From the NCBI GenBank assembly GCA_040222185.1, contig JAVKDP010000003.1:18297-82296 (forward strand): a DNA stretch of 64,000 bases, read 5' to 3'. The DNA comes from JAVKDP01 sp040222185. GTDB lineage: Bacteria; Bacteroidota; Rhodothermia; Balneolales; Balneolaceae. Shown in pieces: positions 1 to 10,410 of the stretch; position 1 is the first letter of the stretch, and every line of letters starts with the position of its first letter. The notes beneath the pieces were generated by a model. It had not been told where the DNA came from. It worked only from the letters and a program-made list of their open reading frames with translations, and did not search any database. Position numbers and translations under genes: made by a program.

Positions 1-3000
1 CCCCAGTTAGTAAGGATGTTCCAGCACCTACAAGTATATCTTGGGTTGTTGGAAGTGGGTCTTGAAAGTAGAGTGTATTCCCGATGGATTGAATTGGAGT
101 AGAAGCCAGATAACCATATACACCACTAAATGCTCCTGCCGCAAAGCCTCCAGCACCTGCGGCTCCTCCACCTGCTGCAAGAAATGAAGCGCCTCCAGTT
201 GCCGCAGCTACGCCTCCAGCAGCGGCTCCAATACCAAAAGCTGCAACTCCATCCCAAAAAGAATCTACTTTGCCTTGATAAATTTTAGTCCCAAGATTAA
301 CAGCTCCCCCAACTACTGCACCAATAACTATATGCCAAAAATTCCCATCACTATCTATAAAGATAACTGGATTATTCCCTGAGAACATATATGGGGAAAA
401 TCCTTGATCAGCAGGGTCTAGAACCGACCACCGGCCAAGAGCTGCATCATAATAACGAGCTCCAAAATAGTGCAGTCCCGATTCTTCATCCAACTCTTTC
501 CCTGTAAAACCTTCTTTGGTTCCTTCGTCAAAACTGGCCCTGATTAATGCCCCAAAGGGGTAATAGTCATAGGTTTCTTTGATCACATTGTTATCATCTA
601 CTACTTGCCGGGTAGAACCAAGATGATCATATACATAGAAACGCTGATCTCCATTTGTTGCCTGGCGACCTATTAATCCTATCCCATATAAATTCCAGTG
701 TTTAATGGTGCCGGTAGCATCCGTAACTGCAAGAACTACCCCCCCATCCATAATGTAGTATTCTTCTTCGGTTGTAGTTTGGGTTACGGTATTCACTACT
801 TCCTTACTAATTCTCCAACCCGACGAGTTGTATCGGTATAGTGCTTCCAGAAGCCCGTTCACTCGCATTCCTACTGGCAGGTTCTTACTCCCATAAGATA
901 TCCTGTCAAATTTATGAGTGTCGCCTGTCATGTTACCATCTAAATCATAACTATAGGTAGCATCTTCAGCATCCCAATCCACCCCACTTGTCGTTGCTAC
1001 AGCGTCTGCCACAGCGGCTAACTTATTAGAACCGGAATAGGTGTAAGAAAGATCATCCACTAAAGTTGGGTTATTGTATCTCTTCAGAGAAGTGATGTTC
1101 CCGTTTTTATCATATGAAACGGTATCTAAATCATAGTTCTCTGTGCCATTTACATAATCAGCTCTGATCATCTGATTGAGAGCATTATAGGTATAGGTAT
1201 AGGAGTAACCTGCTCCATTATTGCTCACATTCGTTTCATTTATGGTGCCATCGTCGTTATAGGTGAAATCCTGGAAGTAACTAAACGACCCTCCTATAAT
1301 CTCATTGATCCGGCCTTGTTCGTCATAGTCATAAGTCATAGTGGCCTTACTTACCCCGGTTATAGTCTGAGATTCTGCTTTTCCTTCTGCATCATAGGAG
1401 TAGGTAACCATTGGAGTAGCCGGACGAGTGGAAGAAGTGCTGGTATACACTTCTGTTGTTCTACCCAATGCATCATAGCTGTAAAAGTGATACAAACTCT
1501 GACTAGTACCCACTTTCGTGTGCTGGCGAATAACCTGCCCGGCATCGTTATACTGATAAGCAATCTCTGTACGAAGCCCCGGTTTATCCTGTGTAAGTAT
1601 CCATTTTTTTGCCGGCCTCCCTTCGAAGTCATAACTGTAATAGATGGCTTGCCAGGCTTCATCATTCGTTGCCCCAGCATCCAAACCCGGGCTGATACTG
1701 GCTGTAAAATTACTCCCGTTTTTAGCGTGGAAACCTGGTTCCAGTATAACTTTCGAACCGGATTCTACACTTTGATTTCCATTTGGCTCAATACTATAAC
1801 TGGTTCCTAGAATAATATTCCCAGCGGCTGATAACGTCCCTCCAGACCCGCTGATCGAAGTGTTATTTACATCCAATGAACTTGCAGACTTACCGTTTGT
1901 CTTATAAGCTTCAGCCGTTGTTGCTTTTAGTGTATTCTCTTGATCAATAATCCCTGTTTGAGAACTAAACAAAGACCATGGAAACATGGCAGACGAAGGA
2001 CTTTCATCGTAGGCGCTCACCGAAATACTATTCAGATTGTCTGATTCGAATGCATAATTTATATCCCCATACAAGGAATTATAAGTTGCTTCTCCTTCTC
2101 CACTTAAAATCGGTCTTCCAAAAGCATCATAACTGGTAAAACTAACTGAGCCTTGTACTGCCTGCTGAGCACTTTGGCTAAAACGAAGTCGACCCAGTTT
2201 ATCATACTTAGCACTAGCTGTCCCTGCATCAGGAGAGGTTGTTGATGTATTTAATCCCAGAAAATTACTGGTGCTTGTAGCAACCCAATCTACATCTAGA
2301 CTACCTGTTGGAGGAGCGAAGTAGTTCGGCGGACGGTTTTCTGAGGTTCTTGCTACAGGATCAATTATTGACTCGGAAGTGATTTGCTCTGTTAACCCCA
2401 CTGCAGCAACACTTCGAAGAGCCTGTCCTGAATAATCAGAGTAGGTTACAGACTGTACATTCCCTAAATCTGTAATAATTGTTTTAGAAAAAACAATGTT
2501 GTTAACTGTCTCGGAACTATAAGTATATTCTATTTTTTCGGTTCCCGAACCGACTGGCAGAAGCGATTTCATTCTGCTTAAAGGATCGGCATAGTATTCT
2601 GAAGTACTATACAAGCGTACACTCCCCGAGGTTCCATAATAGCTTTGAGCATTTGTGGCAAAACTGACATCGTATTTATTACCGGTTGCATACTCGTAGG
2701 GCCTCCATCCTTTTATAGCCCTTCCCAGGTCATCGTATTCTGTATGGCTTACGGTATAGTTAGTGCCATTCCATGCCTGGTTTTGGATATCTTGTCCACT
2801 CCCGTTCCTAAATGAAACTGCGTAGCCAGGGCGTGACTCTCCTTCATACTCCAGTTCTCCTACATACACGTCGTCAATGAGAAAGTCCATGTCAATATTG
2901 GAACTAATAACCAATTTTGATAACAAATCCGGGTCATTCCACTGGAAATGTTCCCCTCCCCCCGTATTTAACTCTGCTTCAAATAAGGTCCAGTTCGCAT

Positions 3001-6000
3001 TCGATAAAACTATAGAGCCTTGTTCAACCACAGCTGACCCACTCTTTGCAAGCTCCACTGTAACGGTAGGTGCAGAAGGAACATATCCATGGGTTTTTAT
3101 CCAGAAACGAACAAAGTAATCCTTTCCCTGCCATAAAAATTCATTCTTGCTTAGTGTTTGGGATAGTTCTCCTCCACTTTGCTGATCATATTTTAAGGCG
3201 TATAATCCGGAATATCCTTCTCCTTTAAGACGTTCTATAGCACTTGCTCCTGAAGCATCCCAATAATCTGCATCGTCAATATCTCCATACTCCCCACCCG
3301 AATTACGAATGGCATTATAAGAGGGGTAACTTACCTGGTATGTAGCGTTCGGTTTCGTGGTTGAAAATATAGTTCCAGTCAGTTGCCGGGATAATACCGA
3401 TGAACCACCAGACACTACCAAACCATCCGGGCTCAAAGTCTCTACAGCTCGTTGGTTTTCGTCACGTATTATTCTGGTTCGATAACCTTCCGCATTCGAC
3501 GTTTCAGATACGTCCAGGTAATTACTTGTGTAAGCTGTGGACGTTGTAATTCCATCATTCGGATATATTCGTAGGTTATCAAAGTAGGCTGCATTCCCAT
3601 TCCCTGAGAATCCATAATAAATCGTACTGCTTGAAGGTGTGGTGGTGGTCGTTTTTATAACCTGCTTACCATTAATGATTACCTCAACATCTTGTAGACT
3701 ACGGGTTATGATACGCACATGATGCCAGTTTTTGACCGAGGAAGAAATACTTCCCGTTGCAATGGTTGCTCCTCCATTTTGGTTGAGCAACTTAACAGAT
3801 CCGTCCCCATACACTCTCAGCTGTAGCCCAGGTGTAGAAGCTCCAGGGGTTGCACTTGTAAGTCCAAAATCAAAACCGAAAAAGGTAGCTGAAGTACTGG
3901 TCGTTAGTTTGGCATCAAACTCCAGGATGGAGTTGGAATGATCTAAAGCCGTTGGGTTACGAAATGAACTGATCGTAGATCCATTGCCCGGGAACGTAAG
4001 ATAAGCGCCAGGATCCTGGACCCATGTGCCGCTAGTTTCAGTCCAAGTTTGCGTATCATATACTCCCTCGTCTCCATCATCAAAACCGGCAAAGAAAACT
4101 TCTGAAAGCTCAGCATTACTAAAGTTTGCAAGAACTCTTGTCCCATCAAACCCAAAAATCTTCGAACTGCTGAGTCCATCCCCACCAATAGTTTCAATAG
4201 GAATTCCATATTGATTTCTGGTAACTATTTCTCCTGTTTTGATCCATCCATTTGTTGGTTCCCCGGTTCCAGACCAATTAGCAAAATCAAAGTTTACCGA
4301 GGAAGAGCTCTCTTTTATATAAGTTTTATGAGGGGCCCATTTACCTCCTCCCCAATCCTTCCAGGTAGTCACTGCTTGAGATGTATTCGTTACATTTACC
4401 TTCGTTTCGGATAGAGCAATAGGGGATAGAATGTTCTTATTCTTAAGGTCAGGATACTTTACCCACGCCCGAGTAACGGAGTTCTCCAGATCATACTCTA
4501 CTCCATCAATGGAGTATTGTTTTGTGGCTGATAAATATCGTAATCCTGTTGCTGTAGTAAAGCCATGACCTGCACTAGTTAAAACACCATCTACTTCATT
4601 TTCAGAACTTCCTAGCCTTACGTAATAACCTTTGTCAATTTGTGTTCCTCCTGAAACCCGGTTAATTTCCTTTTCATAAACCCGGTAGTAATTAGTATTC
4701 TCAGAAAGCATATTACCCCCAGTTATACTATCATAAACCCTGGTCTTATAAAGTGAACCACTCACTTTGCTAAGGAACAAGTGAGCCGTTGTTTTACTCA
4801 AATCTGTAGGGTAACTAACTGAAGCAGGTGAGACAGATAGCTCTGTATTTGTAAGTCCGTTAAAAAAATAATGCTCTGTTCGTCCTTCTGCAGGATTACC
4901 TGCTTTAGTAACCACTTTGTTATACTGAGCTATAGAACCCGATTGGTCAGAAGTGGCTTTCGAGGTCTCATACTCAAACACTATTTGGTTCGTTTCGTAG
5001 CCATTATCGACTTCTACTTTTGTAATAGGGTAGTCTTTTATTTTACCACTTGCTTTGTAGTTTACTACTTTGCTTAGGGTAATTTCTGTAGCATCTTTAA
5101 GGGAGCCATGGTTAAAAGTAAAGAAGATATCTGCACCAAAATTATCTGACCTTTGAGCAAAGTTATCGCTCGTCCTTGTAAACCCAATAAATTGATTCGG
5201 ATAGTTTAGTACTGTACCTGTAAAGCTCCCATTCTTTAAAAACTGAATATGAGCATCAATATCCTGAGTACTATTGTGCCTAGTTTCATAGCCAACATAA
5301 TTGATCCCTCCTCTTATACTTGGATACTCAGCATACCTATTCGTTCCCTGAACCAATGTACCCATAAGGTTAATGTCATTTTCAAAGTCAATCGCATACA
5401 CTTTGTCATCATTAGTGATATACCTGTACCCCATATAAGGATAGGTGAAGTTCGAGTTCCCAGGAAAAATACCATCCCCTGGAGGAGCGCTAATTATCGC
5501 ACTGCTTCCTTGGCTCGCGCTATTAGGGTCATACTTTCTTACTACTCCATCATTATCATAGTCTCTTACTAGAACGAGATCATTTCCAATACTCGAGTAT
5601 ATTTCGGGAGTATAAACCGTTGCGGGAACTCCTAGAATATCGAACTCAACCCCATCAAACCTCCTGAATAAAGGGGCACTACCTGATCTCTGAGTGAAAG
5701 CAATCAATGCTCCGTCTATTAATACTGGATCGTAATCATTATGTTTTCCAACATTCACTCCAGAAGTAATGCCATAGTCCTCTAATAAATTATATACATA
5801 TAAATTATCTGCATCTGCATCATCTTCTTTTGACTTTATTGCGATCAATGAGCCATTTGCAGTAATAACATTTTTATCAACGATATTCGAAATATTTGAT
5901 TGAAACTTGGTTAGGCTTGTGAGCCATGTAGTTTTTAGTTGCCAATTTTTTAATTCATCTAAATAACTTAACTGTAATACGTCTTTGCCTACAGCAACCT

Positions 6001-8155
6001 CATCATCATGTATATAATAATTGTTCGTACCGCCGATAAAGAAGTCATTATTATTTGTTGTGTTTATTGAATTTATAGTATCGTCTTGAAAGGTTTCTCC
6101 GTCCCAGGTATATCTTTTTGTATACCCTGTCTCATTGTCTAGAATTACAAAGAAGTCATCCCCTGCTACTACATCTACAGAGCTTTTACTTAAGCTTGCA
6201 AATACAGGAACCGTTGACGAAATCCAGTCACCTGTTTTTTCAGAGTCTTTATAAAACCAGGTAATCCTTTTGGTATCCTCTTTATGGTACCCTTCAATGA
6301 TGATGAAATATTTATCATGTGTAAACACTTCAAAATTTTGTTTTAGATCAACAATTTCTCCTCCATAACTAAAGGTCTGAGTGGGTTCAAACTCATCTAA
6401 CCACCTACCATCCCATGTCAAAACCTTTACCTTAAGGTTCGATCCGCTTCTATATGTCATTACTACATAATTAGAAGCAATAAATACTCTAGGATCTTCA
6501 TAGCCCAACGGAGTAGATATCGTAACATCTCTATTACTATGAGCAAGCTCTAATTCGGAATAAGTGTACGTAACCTCTGCTCCGGTTGGATAAGTCACTT
6601 TCTCCAGGCTCATTGGATGAACATCTGAACTATTGTAATATTTGAACTTAAGATCAGGAAGCTCTTCACCGTTTGGATATACTTGTGTAATGGAATGTAA
6701 TAGTCGCTTATAATCGGGATCACCGGCAGTACCGAACATACCATAGTTAAAGTCTAAGTAGTACAATAGTAAATCTGAGCTGTTAACTACATTAATGCGA
6801 CTTAAATACTTTGTCTCATACTTTTCCTGGTATGCATCGGGTTCGTAGTGGCTGTCAACAGTAAAAGTAGGTATACTACTTATTTGAGGAGAGATATCGC
6901 AATCAGTTGCACAAAGATCTTCATCGTTTCCAGGATCAATTGATGTATTTTCTTCCAATTGTACAGTAAAAATATCCTCAAATGTTAATCCATTCGCGTC
7001 CTTAATAGTTAGCCTGATATTTAGCTCAACCTGGTTTATCTCATTATAAGTCAGAGAGTAAGATGTACTTGATCCAAATGAAGCAGGATCGGGTTCCCAG
7101 TTAGGATTAACTTCTCTTGGGAATTCACTATAAGCGTGCTCCCACTTATAGGTATATGGGGCTGTTCCTCCTCCAGCCAGTGTAGCGTTCCAGCTTCCTG
7201 TTTGACCGATATCCAAATTTTCGTTCCCAGAAATTATAGCGAAAGGATTATAAGGAGTCTTTAATTCCTGATGTGGATCTGTGTACTCATCCTGTAATTT
7301 GTTCTGGTATACAAATTGAATTTGTTCACCATTTGGATTTGTTATGGTTTGAAGGTAAGAGGCTTTGGTATGTTTCTTTGGGTTTACTGCATCGGGCACT
7401 CCATGCCTACCCACCTCTTCTTCTACTACCAGGTAATCATAGGTAATCTCATCACCCCAGGTATTTTTAACTTTGGATAAATTCCAGGCTATAGCGTGTT
7501 GGCTCTGGTTTAGCGTTCGCATACTTGAACCTATCCAGTTTCCCCATTTCACTCCCCATTGGATCGAATTTCCATCTGAGGTGTTGTCCCATGGAATTGT
7601 AGAGAGCCCTCCTCCAAATACATAAGTCATCCCGTCTTCTTTAATAATCTCCCATCGTTCGTCAGATTTGTAGTAGGTGATTTTCCAAAACTGATAGTTT
7701 TTTGCCTCAAAGGTTTTAGTACCTCCGGCAGAAGAAGTCATAACTAACTCATTACTAATACCCCCGCTTACTAAATAAAAATCGTCGTCATGTACATTCC
7801 CTGTATTTTTATGGTCCACTACGATTTTGTCATAATCCATAGACCAGCCCAATCCCAGAATACTGGTTGGTGCCTCAAGTGCCCACACATCCCGTTGATT
7901 TTGGATATTACTATTATAAACAGCAGAAACGTTAGTGCTAAGCCCACCCCTCCCAGAAAGAGACAATAAATTAATGGGTAGGTTAACGTCTCCTGAATAT
8001 AGGTTAACAGAGTTTTGCCCTGCTCCTTTCAAATCGGGATTTAAAAAGAAGGACCGTACTTCAGGAGATTGAGTAGAACGCTCCTGGGCATTCAATTCAA
8101 TGATTCCTGTACTACAAAAAAGGATGGCTAGTAAAAGACAGATACGTGATTTCAT
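1..8155 (-). CDS. Giant secreted RHS/YD-repeat protein, C-terminus cut by window edge
   Basis: This frame is open without a stop from the ATG at 8155 to base 1 (2,718 codons visible). The N-terminus is a signal peptide ending LNAQ. Around residues 30-60 is the motif typical of Bacteroidota RHS proteins (NLYSGDVNLPINLLSLSGRGG). A PKD-like domain lies near 303-345. A LamG-like lectin fold (1350-1530) and a second carbohydrate-binding-like segment (1630-1765) follow. YD repeats occupy about 2180-2490. The RHS core (DHLGSTRQVV, GFTGKELDEESGLHYFGARY, RWSVLDPAD) ends near 2607 and is followed by a Gly/Ala-rich hydrophobic tail. In RHS proteins the variable toxin tip starts at this point; here it lies outside the window, so whether this is a toxin, adhesin or wall protein is unknown. 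In-frame ATGs also occur at 8167 and 8176, but 8155 has GAGAGA upstream and gives the better signal peptide. It is the last visible gene of the operon. Confidence 0.92.
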   Translation of the reverse strand, partial: MKSRICLLLAILFCSTGIIELNAQERSTQSPEVRSFFLNPDLKGAGQNSVNLYSGDVNLPINLLSLSGRGGLSTNVSAVYNSNIQNQRDVWALEAPTSILGLGWSMDYDKIVVDHKNTGNVHDDDFYLVSGGISNELVMTSSAGGTKTFEAKNYQFWKITYYKSDERWEIIKEDGMTYVFGGGLSTIPWDNTSDGNSIQWGVKWGNWIGSSMRTLNQSQHAIAWNLSKVKNTWGDEITYDYLVVEEEVGRHGVPDAVNPKKHTKASYLQTITNPNGEQIQFVYQNKLQDEYTDPHQELKTPYNPFAIISGNENLDIGQTGSWNATLAGGGTAPYTYKWEHAYSEFPREVNPNWEPDPASFGSSTSYSLTYNEINQVELNIRLTIKDANGLTFEDIFTVQLEENTSIDPGNDEDLCATDCDISPQISSIPTFTVDSHYEPDAYQEKYETKYLSRINVVNSSDLLLYYLDFNYGMFGTAGDPDYKRLLHSITQVYPNGEELPDLKFKYYNSSDVHPMSLEKVTYPTGAEVTYTYSELELAHSNRDVTISTPLGYEDPRVFIASNYVVMTYRSGSNLKVKVLTWDGRWLDEFEPTQTFSYGGEIVDLKQNFEVFTHDKYFIIIEGYHKEDTKRITWFYKDSEKTGDWISSTVPVFASLSKSSVDVVAGDDFFVILDNETGYTKRYTWDGETFQDDTINSINTTNNNDFFIGGTNNYYIHDDEVAVGKDVLQLSYLDELKNWQLKTTWLTSLTKFQSNISNIVDKNVITANGSLIAIKSKEDDADADNLYVYNLLEDYGITSGVNVGKHNDYDPVLIDGALIAFTQRSGSAPLFRRFDGVEFDILGVPATVYTPEIYSSIGNDLVLVRDYDNDGVVRKYDPNSASQGSSAIISAPPGDGIFPGNSNFTYPYMGYRYITNDDKVYAIDFENDINLMGTLVQGTNRYAEYPSIRGGINYVGYETRHNSTQDIDAHIQFLKNGSFTGTVLNYPNQFIGFTRTSDNFAQRSDNFGADIFFTFNHGSLKDATEITLSKVVNYKASGKIKDYPITKVEVDNGYETNQIVFEYETSKATSDQSGSIAQYNKVVTKAGNPAEGRTEHYFFNGLTNTELSVSPASVSYPTDLSKTTAHLFLSKVSGSLYKTRVYDSITGGNMLSENTNYYRVYEKEINRVSGGTQIDKGYYVRLGSSENEVDGVLTSAGHGFTTATGLRYLSATKQYSIDGVEYDLENSVTRAWVKYPDLKNKNILSPIALSETKVNVTNTSQAVTTWKDWGGGKWAPHKTYIKESSSSVNFDFANWSGTGEPTNGWIKTGEIVTRNQYGIPIETIGGDGLSSSKIFGFDGTRVLANFSNAELSEVFFAGFDDGDEGVYDTQTWTETSGTWVQDPGAYLTFPGNGSTISSFRNPTALDHSNSILEFDAKLTTSTSATFFGFDFGLTSATPGASTPGLQLRVYGDGSVKLLNQNGGATIATGSISSSVKNWHHVRIITRSLQDVEVIINGKQVIKTTTTTPSSSTIYYGFSGNGNAAYFDNLRIYPNDGITTSTAYTSNYLDVSETSNAEGYRTRIIRDENQRAVETLSPDGLVVSGGSSVLSRQLTGTIFSTTKPNATYQVSYPSYNAIRNSGGEYGDIDDADYWDASGASAIERLKGEGYSGLYALKYDQQSGGELSQTLSKNEFLWQGKDYFVRFWIKTHGYVPSAPTVTVELAKSGSAVVEQGSIVLSNANWTLFEAELNTGGGEHFQWNDPDLLSKLVISSNIDMDFLIDDVYVGELEYEGESRPGYAVSFRNGSGQDIQNQAWNGTNYTVSHTEYDDLGRAIKGWRPYEYATGNKYDVSFATNAQSYYGTSGSVRLYSTSEYYADPLSRMKSLLPVGSGTEKIEYTYSSETVNNIVFSKTIITDLGNVQSVTYSDYSGQALRSVAAVGLTEQITSESIIDPVARTSENRPPNYFAPPTGSLDVDWVATSTSNFLGLNTSTTSPDAGTASAKYDKLGRLRFSQSAQQAVQGSVSFTSYDAFGRPILSGEGEATYNSLYGDINYAFESDNLNSISVSAYDESPSSAMFPWSLFSSQTGIIDQENTLKATTAEAYKTNGKSASSLDVNNTSISGSGGTLSAAGNIILGTSYSIEPNGNQSVESGSKVILEPGFHAKNGSNFTASISPGLDAGATNDEAWQAIYYSYDFEGRPAKKWILTQDKPGLRTEIAYQYNDAGQVIRQHTKVGTSQSLYHFYSYDALGRTTEVYTSTSSTRPATPMVTYSYDAEGKAESQTITGVSKATMTYDYDEQGRINEIIGGSFSYFQDFTYNDDGTINETNVSNNGAGYSYTYTYNALNQMIRADYVNGTENYDLDTVSYDKNGNITSLKRYNNPTLVDDLSYTYSGSNKLAAVADAVATTSGVDWDAEDATYSYDLDGNMTGDTHKFDRISYGSKNLPVGMRVNGLLEALYRYNSSGWRISKEVVNTVTQTTTEEEYYIMDGGVVLAVTDATGTIKHWNLYGIGLIGRQATNGDQRFYVYDHLGSTRQVVDDNNVIKETYDYYPFGALIRASFDEGTKEGFTGKELDEESGLHYFGARYYDAALGRWSVLDPADQGFSPYMFSGNNPVIFIDSDGNFWHIVIGAVVGGAVNLGTKIYQGKVDSFWDGVAAFGIGAAAGGVAAATGGASFLAAGGGAAGAGGFAAGAFSGVYGYLASTPIQSIGNTLYFQDPLPTTQDILVGAGTSLLTG

Positions 8156-8180
8156 AATTTCTCTCATTTTATACATTAAA

Positions 8181-9254
8181 TTATTTCTTCTTTTCTTCTT
8201 CGAGCTTCTGGATTCGTGCTAAGAGCTCCTGCATATTTTTTTGATTTGTCGCTCTTTCTGCTTCCAGTTCTTTTTGCTGCTCAATGGTGTGTAGGGTTAG
8301 CTCTTCAATTTTTTTGAGAAGCAACATATTCATCTCGCCTAAAGAGATTCCATTCGCTTCCATTTCTTTAGCAGATGGCACTTCTGGAAGGTGTTTATTG
8401 GCTTTAATAAAAGCTTCTATTTCGGAAAGGGTGGGTAAATCGTAGTCTTCTTCGAATACATAATCGGGGCCAGGAACATTTAAATCTACAATGATTTCTT
8501 CAGAGTGGATTTTACCTTTAACAGTAAGGGCCTGATCTGGGCTTGTAGTTCCTATTCCTACATTACCTGATGAAGTAACTCTCATAGCTTCAACAACATT
8601 TGCTCCTGTAGTTGAACTTGCATCTCCGCCAACGCTTAAAGCAAATCCCCCATTACTCAAAGTTCCTAACCTTAAGGAACCGGAGTTGTCTGTTAGAGCA
8701 ATTTGTGTCCCACTATCTGTGCTTTCAAACGCAGAAACAACATCTGTAGTTGAACCATTAACATGTAATAATCTCGATGGGCTTGCTGTACCTATCCCTA
8801 CATTACCCCCTCTTTTGATTACCATATCTGCAGTTCCCCAGTTTATTAAGCTATCTTTACCGGTAGAAACATCCGAAACATAAAAGCCCATTGTTCCGCC
8901 ATTCCCCATATACATTATGGAACCGGCCCCTCCACTATATGCACCAGCATCGTTTGAAAATTTAGTATTGCCCGTGACATTCAGACCACCAGAGGGACTT
9001 CCGGTTGCCTGGTATGCATTAAATAAAATCGCATGAGAACCACTCCAGGTATCATGGGTTATATTAATGTTAGTATAAGTAGTGTGCCCTAAATTCAGTC
9101 CCACATTTGAGCTTAAAGCATTTCGGTTAATCCCTATATCTAAGCCCGAGACCAATGCTTTTCCAGTTGTTGGGTAACTGTTTTGGGCTCTTATTTGAGT
9201 TACCAGGATTATTGGCAGTAGGGCGCAGAATAGTAAAAGCTTAATTTTTTTCAT
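8181..9254 (-). CDS. VGIGT-repeat fibre-like secreted protein, paralog 1
   Basis: This secreted protein of 357 residues has a signal peptide ending IRAQ. The body is low in cysteine and rich in Gly/Ser/Thr and carries 'GNVGIGT.SP..L.V.G' units near residues 150-165 and 230-245. Such units are common in Bacteroidota proteins annotated as tail-fibre-domain proteins. The C-terminal module (about 245-330; DYVFEEDYDLPTLSEIEAF, KANKHLPEVPSAKEMEANGI, LGEMNMLLLKKIEELTL) ends in a charged coiled coil. It is nearly identical in the four genes upstream. The module probably drives oligomerisation, as in phage fibre tips; that is inference. The gene overlaps its upstream paralog by 14 bases and lies about 25 bases before the RHS gene, so all six genes are probably co-transcribed. 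The exact biological role is unknown. Confidence 0.85.
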   Translation of the reverse strand: MKKIKLLLFCALLPIILVTQIRAQNSYPTTGKALVSGLDIGINRNALSSNVGLNLGHTTYTNINITHDTWSGSHAILFNAYQATGSPSGGLNVTGNTKFSNDAGAYSGGAGSIMYMGNGGTMGFYVSDVSTGKDSLINWGTADMVIKRGGNVGIGTASPSRLLHVNGSTTDVVSAFESTDSGTQIALTDNSGSLRLGTLSNGGFALSVGGDASSTTGANVVEAMRVTSSGNVGIGTTSPDQALTVKGKIHSEEIIVDLNVPGPDYVFEEDYDLPTLSEIEAFIKANKHLPEVPSAKEMEANGISLGEMNMLLLKKIEELTLHTIEQQKELEAERATNQKNMQELLARIQKLEEEKKK

Positions 9255-10410
9255 CTCTTTTTATCAGTTCGTTAATCTGTTTTTGCTGTTGAATCGTAAT
9301 AAGCGTCAGCTCTTCAATCTTTTTTAATAGCAGCATATTCATCTCACCTAATGAGATACCGTTAGCTTCCATTTCTTTAGCGGATGGTATTTCTGGAAGG
9401 TGTTTATTAGCCTTGATAAATGCTTCTATTTCGGAAAGGGTGGGTAAATCGTAGTCTTCTTCGAATACGTAATCCGGGCCAGGAACATTTAAATCTACAA
9501 TGATTTCCTCAGAATGGATTTTACCTTTAACAGTAAGAGCCTGGTCTGGATTTGAGGTTCCAATACCAATATTACCATTCTCATCTAATGATAGACCATT
9601 GTTTAAAGAAACCCCTGCTGTTAATTGCAAGGTATTGGTTGAATCATCTATCCAGATTCGTTTAGTGATATTCCCTGTTTCCGTCCATAAAGCAATTCCA
9701 TCGTTTGGCCCTTCATTCTTAATCTGTATCGTTCCAACACCCTCGTTGCTAAAATCTCCAAAGAATAATCTTCCATCTATTTCTGTATTCTTAAGAAGCT
9801 CAATCCTATTACTTCCTATTGTTAGCCTGTCTGTTCCTACATATTGCAATTTGATTGCACCTTCTGAGCTATCGTAGAGGATTCTTCCTGTGAGGTTTCC
9901 ACTGGGATTCGCAAATGCATACCCCCCATCATTATTCGTGCCGTGATACACAACGACACCACGGCTCCCAATCCCATCTCCTATAACCAATTGATCCAGC
10001 GCTGTTCCGGTTATATCAATGGCAGCATTTCCTATTCCTACTCTACCAGAAGCGCCTATCTCCATTCGATCGCCATCTCCAGTCCGGAAGATTATCCTCC
10101 TTGGATTACTTGAATTTTCGCCCGAACTGAAAATCATATTATCAAATCTGGATTTAAAGGTCCAACTTCCAGGCGAAGTACCTCCGGCACTAAAAATCCT
10201 GTTATTTCCTCCACTTGCGCTTAAGAATTGTAATTGATTTGTACCTAAATATGTATCTCCATTTACGTGGAGTTTCGCTATGGGGCTTGTTATACCTATA
10301 CCTACATTCCCGGAGTTAAAATAAATATCACTGCCAGAAGTGGTCCACTGTGCATTAACACTAACATTCGTAAGTATACAAGCAGTTATCAGAACGAGTA
10401 TTTTTTTCAT
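9241..10410 (-). CDS. VGIGT-repeat fibre-like secreted protein, paralog 2
   Basis: A 389-residue protein with signal peptide MKKILVLITACILTNVSVNAQ. VGIGITSPIAKLHVNG appears close to the mature N-terminus and GNIGIGTSNPDQALTVKG near residue 285. Between them is a Gly/Asn/Ile-rich beta-type region without a recognised enzymatic motif. The C-terminal module matches that of paralogs 1 and 3 (KGKIHSEEIIVDLNVPGPDY), with a single LPEI in place of LPEV. The coiled-coil tail is short and ends KRDEKN. The stop overlaps the next upstream gene by 4 bases (ATGA), so translation is likely coupled. The function is probably a surface fibre or adhesin; the central region, which differs most between paralogs, would carry specificity (inference). 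Confidence 0.85.
   Translation of the reverse strand: MKKILVLITACILTNVSVNAQWTTSGSDIYFNSGNVGIGITSPIAKLHVNGDTYLGTNQLQFLSASGGNNRIFSAGGTSPGSWTFKSRFDNMIFSSGENSSNPRRIIFRTGDGDRMEIGASGRVGIGNAAIDITGTALDQLVIGDGIGSRGVVVYHGTNNDGGYAFANPSGNLTGRILYDSSEGAIKLQYVGTDRLTIGSNRIELLKNTEIDGRLFFGDFSNEGVGTIQIKNEGPNDGIALWTETGNITKRIWIDDSTNTLQLTAGVSLNNGLSLDENGNIGIGTSNPDQALTVKGKIHSEEIIVDLNVPGPDYVFEEDYDLPTLSEIEAFIKANKHLPEIPSAKEMEANGISLGEMNMLLLKKIEELTLITIQQQKQINELIKRDEKN

Noticed and set aside
1316..5572. Plus-strand and alternate-frame open frames of 60-164 codons within the RHS gene
   Set aside because: They are antisense or out-of-frame to a continuous 2,718-codon frame with clear RHS sequence, and have no recognisable product.
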